64,000 nucleotides of DNA, from NCBI RefSeq assembly GCF_017303055.1, contig NZ_JAEKJT010000005.1:434001-498000 (forward strand), given 5' to 3'. The position numbers and the translations under genes were made by a program. The notes under the pieces were generated by a model that was not told the origin of the DNA, ran no database searches, and worked only from the letters and a program-made list of their open reading frames with translations. Source of the stretch: Halomonas litopenaei (lineage in GTDB: Bacteria; Pseudomonadota; Gammaproteobacteria; Pseudomonadales; Halomonadaceae). Numbering within the stretch: the stretch's first letter is position 1; every line of letters begins with the position of its first letter. Positions 60,387-64,000 of this stretch are shown here, one piece after another.

Positions 60387-61595
60387 ATGAGTGATGAGGG
60401 TAGTGGCTCTGGCATGACGACCGTCACCCAGCGACGAGACTGGTGTGCCGTGTTCAGCGTAATGGCAGGTATCTTCCTGCTGGTCACGGCAGAACAGCTG
60501 CCTATTGGCTTGCTATCGCAGCTCGCTACGTCGCTGGATGTCAGTGAAGGGCAGGCGGGCCTGATGATTACGGTTCCTGGCGTCGTCGCCGCCTTTGCCG
60601 CGCCTTTGCTGCCGGTCGCGGTAGGGCGCCTGGACCGACGCTATCTGCTGACAGGCCTCATGCTGGTCATGACCATCGCAAGCGTGCTCGGCGCGCTGAT
60701 GGACAGCTTCGCAGGGCTGTTGGCGACTCGCGTGCTCATCGGCTGCTGTATCGGTGGTTTCTGGGCCATTGCCGGTGGTTTGGCCGGCAGGCTGGTCGCG
60801 CTGGAGCATGTGCCGAGGGCGATGTCATTCATTTTCAGTGGTGTGGCAGCGGCGACGGTGTTGGGGGTTCCTGCGGGCACCTGGCTTGGGGGTGTCACTG
60901 ACTGGCGTATTGCCTTTGCCGCCCTGGGTGGACTGAGCCTGCTGGTGTGTCTCTGTCTATGGCAGCTGCTGCCGTCCTTGCCCGCGCAGAAACCGGTTCG
61001 TCTGGTAAGCCTGGGCGGACAGCTGAAACTGCCAGGCGTGTGTATCGGTGCACTGGCAACTGCCCTGATCGTGGTCGGCCACTTCGCCGCCTATACCTTT
61101 ATCAGCCCCATTTTGCAGCGACTCGGGGGAATCCCATTGAGTGATGTCTCGCGTCTGTTGCTGCTGTTCGGTGCTGCCGGTCTGATGGGCAATTTCATTG
61201 CCGGTGGGCTGGCGGGCCGCCAGCCGTATCTGACGGTGCTATTGATTCCTCTGGTGCTGGCTGGGGTGGCGCTGGGCTTTCCGTGGTTTGGCGTCACCGC
61301 GACCGGCGCAAGCGCGCTGTTGATGCTGTGGGGGTTTGTGTTCGGTGGCATTTCGGTCAGCCTTCAAACCTGGATACTGCGCTCGGCGACCAATCCGGAA
61401 GCGGCCACCGCCATGATGGCCTTCGTCTTCAACCTATCGATTGGTCTTGGCGCCCTGTCCGGCGGGCGGGTGGTCGATAGCTGGGGACTGTCGTCGGTAC
61501 TCCTGGCAGCGGGTGGCCTGTTCTCCCTCGCCGCTTTGCTGGTGCTGGCGACACCCTCACGCGTGGTGGGCCGTCAGCGATCCTCCCACGGGTGA
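60387..61595 (+). CDS. MFS transporter, DHA1-type exporter
   Basis: The 402-aa protein starts at 60387 (MSDEGSGSGMTTVTQRRDWC), where GAGGCAAGC precedes the ATG. Twelve membrane segments are apparent (AGIFLLVTAEQLPIGLLSQL, GLMITVPGVVAAFAAPLLPV, RVLIGCCIGGFWAIAGGLAG). The motif RLDRRYLLTGLMLVM stands where the MFS loop 2-3 motif is expected. It resembles AraJ/SotB-type efflux proteins. The substrate is unknown. Confidence 0.88.
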   Translation: MSDEGSGSGMTTVTQRRDWCAVFSVMAGIFLLVTAEQLPIGLLSQLATSLDVSEGQAGLMITVPGVVAAFAAPLLPVAVGRLDRRYLLTGLMLVMTIASVLGALMDSFAGLLATRVLIGCCIGGFWAIAGGLAGRLVALEHVPRAMSFIFSGVAAATVLGVPAGTWLGGVTDWRIAFAALGGLSLLVCLCLWQLLPSLPAQKPVRLVSLGGQLKLPGVCIGALATALIVVGHFAAYTFISPILQRLGGIPLSDVSRLLLLFGAAGLMGNFIAGGLAGRQPYLTVLLIPLVLAGVALGFPWFGVTATGASALLMLWGFVFGGISVSLQTWILRSATNPEAATAMMAFVFNLSIGLGALSGGRVVDSWGLSSVLLAAGGLFSLAALLVLATPSRVVGRQRSSHG

Positions 61596-61658
61596 GGGCG
61601 TACAACGGCCTAATCTTGCGTGTTTCTTTTCATCAAGTATCGAACGTGAGGAATGCTG

Positions 61659-61898
61659 ATGCTTCCATCCTTCGTGCGCCCGTCCTCCTGGCGAGGCTGG
61701 CTGTTGCTGGGGATCTTTGGGGTGATCGTGCTGGCCGGTGTGTGGCCCGTGATCGAATGGATCAACCGGGCCGAGTTGGTGCTGGGCGTCCCCGCTATCG
61801 TGGCCTGGAGCTATGTGATCTTGCTGTGCTGCGTGCTGGCGATGCTGCTGGGAAATCGTTTGCTTCGAGAGAAAGGAGAGGATGACGGTGAGCACTGA
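61659..61898 (+). CDS. DUF3311-type small membrane protein linked to the symporter
   Basis: The 79-aa protein starts at 61659 (MLPSFVRPSSWRGWLLLGIF), chosen for the spacing to GAGGAA; an ATG 6 nt earlier is too close. It has two membrane helices (WLLLGIFGVIVLAGVWPVIE, VIAWS-type second segment) and a charged C-terminus. It overlaps the SSS symporter gene by 17 nt. Small proteins of this type partner with SSS transporters such as YhdT/PanF pairs. The exact family name is inferred from context. Confidence 0.7.
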   Translation: MLPSFVRPSSWRGWLLLGIFGVIVLAGVWPVIEWINRAELVLGVPAIVAWSYVILLCCVLAMLLGNRLLREKGEDDGEH

Positions 61899-63387
61899 AT
61901 GGCTGCCGCTTGGTCTGACATTGGGCTATGTTCTGGTGGCGATGGTGATTGGTCTGGGTGGGCATCGTCGCGGATCCCGCTCGGCGTCAACCCTGGAGGA
62001 ATGGGGAGTCGCCGGGCGCAGCATGGGGCCGGTCACACTGTATCTGTTGATTGCCGCCGGTAGCGTCAGTGCCTACACCTTCATGGGGGCACCGGGTTGG
62101 GCCTATGCCAAGGGCATTCCGGTGTTCTATGTGGTGGTCTATCTGGGGTACCTCGCGCTGGTAGCGTGGTACTTCGGGCCCAAGGTATGGGCCTTTGGCG
62201 CCCACTTTGGCCACGTTACCCAAGCCAGCGCCATCGCCGATCGCTATCAGAGTCGAGCGCTTGGTGCTCTCGCTGCGCTGGTGATGGCGGTGGGGTCATT
62301 GGCCTATGCGGTGCTGCAGACGGTCGGCTCGGCTTACATTCTGCACGTGATGAGTGGCGGCCTGATACCGGTATGGGCGGGGGTTGTGGTCGTCCTTGGC
62401 GCCATTGCTGTGTATCTCACCCTGCGTGGTCAGCGTGCCATCGGCCGCACCAATGTGTTTCAGGGGGTGCTGATGTTCGTGGTGGCCTGGATAGTGGGTC
62501 TGTGGGCCACCCATGTCTTTACCGGTGGCTGGCACTTTGCCGATGTCTATCAGCAGGTCCTTGAACAGCGTCCCGAGTACCTGACGCTGCCCGGCGCCGG
62601 AGGCGACATGAGTTTTGCCTTCTGGACCACATCGATCATCGTATCCATGCTGTCTTTCATGCCGCCGGTATGGACCCAGTGGATGAGTGCCACTTCAGCG
62701 CGTTCCCTGCGTCTCGCTGCCACCTGGCTGCCTAGCTACTACCTGGTGATCCTGCCGTTGGTGACGGTGGGCTTTATCGGCGTATTTGCCCTTCCTGGTC
62801 TGGATCGAGCGGACACGGTGGTACTCGAATATGCAATGACGCATCTGCCTGTGGTGCTGGTGGGTCTGCTGGGTGCCGGGACTCTGGCGGCCTCCATGTC
62901 GTCTTCGGAGCCCTTTATCCATTCCGTGGCACTGAGCCTGAGTCGCGATGTGATCGCGCCCTGGGCCGGGTGGTCAGATGAGCGGGCGGGGCAATGGGCG
63001 AAGCGCCTGGTGGTCGCTCTGATGGCTTTGATCATTGCCCCTCTGGCCATTGCTGAGCCAGGTAGCCTGGTCATGATCCTGCTGATTGGTCTGGGGTTCG
63101 CCTCTCAGGTGGTACCGGCATTTATTGGCATGTTCTTCTGGCCCAGAGCGAACGCGCCAGGGGTCATCGCGGGTATCCTCGCCGGGTTTATCGTGACAGT
63201 GACCTGCATCACGCTGTGGCCGCATCCGCTGGGTATCCACGCTGGGTTCTGGGGGATGATGATCAATCTGCCGGTGTTCGTCGGCGTGACACTGATGACC
63301 TCGCCCACCGACCCGGCGGTGGTCGACCGCTTCTTCCGCCTTGCGGCCCCCTGGTGGACGACGCGTGGCGTGCAGGCAGAAGCGTGA
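61882..63387 (+). CDS. Sodium:solute symporter (SSS family)
   Basis: The 501-aa protein has about 13 membrane segments and the SSS core motifs GVAGRSMGPVTLYLLIAAGS, SVSAYTFMGAPGWAYAKGIP, LVGLLGAGTLAASMSSSEPF and GFASQVVPAFIGMFFWPRAN. It takes up an organic acid or similar solute with Na+. The start is ATG 61882 after AAAGGAG; GTG 61888 is possible. It is translationally coupled to the preceding small membrane protein. The substrate is unknown. Confidence 0.88.
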   Translation: MTVSTEWLPLGLTLGYVLVAMVIGLGGHRRGSRSASTLEEWGVAGRSMGPVTLYLLIAAGSVSAYTFMGAPGWAYAKGIPVFYVVVYLGYLALVAWYFGPKVWAFGAHFGHVTQASAIADRYQSRALGALAALVMAVGSLAYAVLQTVGSAYILHVMSGGLIPVWAGVVVVLGAIAVYLTLRGQRAIGRTNVFQGVLMFVVAWIVGLWATHVFTGGWHFADVYQQVLEQRPEYLTLPGAGGDMSFAFWTTSIIVSMLSFMPPVWTQWMSATSARSLRLAATWLPSYYLVILPLVTVGFIGVFALPGLDRADTVVLEYAMTHLPVVLVGLLGAGTLAASMSSSEPFIHSVALSLSRDVIAPWAGWSDERAGQWAKRLVVALMALIIAPLAIAEPGSLVMILLIGLGFASQVVPAFIGMFFWPRANAPGVIAGILAGFIVTVTCITLWPHPLGIHAGFWGMMINLPVFVGVTLMTSPTDPAVVDRFFRLAAPWWTTRGVQAEA

Positions 63388-63418
63388 TCACGCCTGATGG
63401 CGCGTTACCCAGACATGC

Positions 63419-63445
63419 AAAACCCCCGCCGTTGGCGGGGGTTTT
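63419..63445. terminator. Bidirectional terminator between symporter and thiolase genes
   Basis: AAAACCCCCGCC-GTT-GGCGGGGGTTTT is a perfect hairpin with A/T runs on both sides. It serves both convergent genes. Confidence 0.85.
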
Positions 63446-63475
63446 GCTGTGCTTCCACTGTGGTCGACCTGTCGA

Positions 63476-64000
63476 TCAGCGCTCGATGGCAAGCGCCACG
63501 CCCTGACCACCGCCGATACACAGGGTGGCCAGGCCTTTCTTGGCGTCACGGGCGATCATCTCGTGGACCAGGCTGACCAGGATACGGCAGCCGGAGGCTC
63601 CGATCGGGTGACCGATAGCGATAGCGCCACCGTTGACGTTGATCTTGGAGGTGTCCCAGCCCAGTTCCTTGTTGACGGAAAGTGACTGGGCGGCGAAGGC
63701 TTCATTGGACTCGATAAGATCCAGCTCTTCATGGGTCCAGCCGGCCTTTTCCAGACAGCGGCGAGTGGCCGGTGCCGGTCCGATGCCCATGATGGCGGGG
63801 TCAACACCAGCGTTGGCGTAGGCCTTGATACGGGCCAGCGGCGTCAATCCGAGAGCTTCTGCCTTGGCAGCGGAACAGAGCATGACGACGGCGGCGCCAT
63901 CGTTGATGGAGGACGCATTGCCAGCGGTCACGGTGCCATCTTTCTTGAAGGCGGGGCGCATGCCACCGAGCTTTTCCGCGGTGACCTCGCGCGGGTTTTC
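63476..64000 (-). CDS. Acetyl-CoA acetyltransferase (thiolase), 3' part
   Basis: The last 174 codons of a thiolase lie in the window; the gene continues past the right edge. The frame reads [60 protein letters not shown] and then the active-site His in [10 protein letters not shown] and Cys in CIGGGQG. It belongs to the AtoB/PhaA type that makes or splits acetoacetyl-CoA. Whether it serves PHB synthesis or fatty acid degradation cannot be told here. Confidence 0.95.
   Translation of the reverse strand, partial: ENPREVTAEKLGGMRPAFKKDGTVTAGNASSINDGAAVVMLCSAAKAEALGLTPLARIKAYANAGVDPAIMGIGPAPATRRCLEKAGWTHEELDLIESNEAFAAQSLSVNKELGWDTSKINVNGGAIAIGHPIGASGCRILVSLVHEMIARDAKKGLATLCIGGGQGVALAIER

Overview
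The right-hand 45 kb (about 19.0-64.0 kb) is GC-rich core chromosome of a gammaproteobacterium. Gene content and order (ssrA-smpB, ratA-rnfH, bamE/fur, recN, grpE-dnaK-dnaJ, dapB-carA-carB-greA, yhbY/rlmE-ftsH-folP-glmM-tpiA-secG-tRNA-Leu-tRNA-fMet-rimP-nusA-infB-rbfA-truB-rpsO-pnp) and the protein sequences fit a Halomonas-like member of the Halomonadaceae. The class is clear from synteny; the family is an inference. The tmRNA encodes the tag (A)ANDENYAQGALAA.

The left-hand 19 kb (about 250-19,055) is a mobile island integrated at the 3' end of ssrA. Its ends are a 15-bp direct repeat, and it carries a P4-type tyrosine recombinase next to ssrA, clusters of a short TGCCCCCA motif at both ends, an AlpA-type regulator, a Toprim primase and a DUF927/Walker ATPase (the P4-alpha-like replication pair), plus a string of tightly overlapping small genes, all on the minus strand. 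This is the architecture of a phage satellite of the P4 type. Just upstream of the replication operon is an RNA-level arrangement (ACTCTAGG / CCTAGAGT / ACTCTAGG, with the middle copy in a hairpin loop, an intrinsic terminator after the first copy, and the last copy on the ribosome binding site). It copies the seqA-seqB-seqC logic of the P4 CI immunity RNA and is the most interesting signal in the window.

Inside the island a lower-GC cargo block (7.4-10.3 kb: an outer-membrane beta-barrel and an SdsA-type alkylsulfatase) sits between two 550-bp direct repeats, each of which is cut off at the end facing the cargo. This is what single-crossover integration of a circle would leave. A decayed IS5-family element and a second IS5-type relic lie at its left edge. 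At the far left end, next to the attachment site, is a two-gene unit of a trypsin-like serine protease and a 71-aa protein of unknown function. Outside the left attachment site are two further fragments of ssrA 3' ends, footprints of other integration events.

Between the housekeeping operons lie several lineage-specific blocks: a DMT exporter preceded by a 12-bp-repeat leader ORF; an iron/siderophore-type ABC importer with a DUF2218 protein; a CorA-type transporter; a marR-eamA operon with a clear palindromic operator; a methyltransferase; a phytase-like lipoprotein; an MFS exporter; and a DUF3311-type/SSS-family symporter pair. The window ends inside a thiolase gene. The heat-shock genes show sigma-32-type promoters, and the fMet tRNA has a near-consensus sigma-70 promoter.
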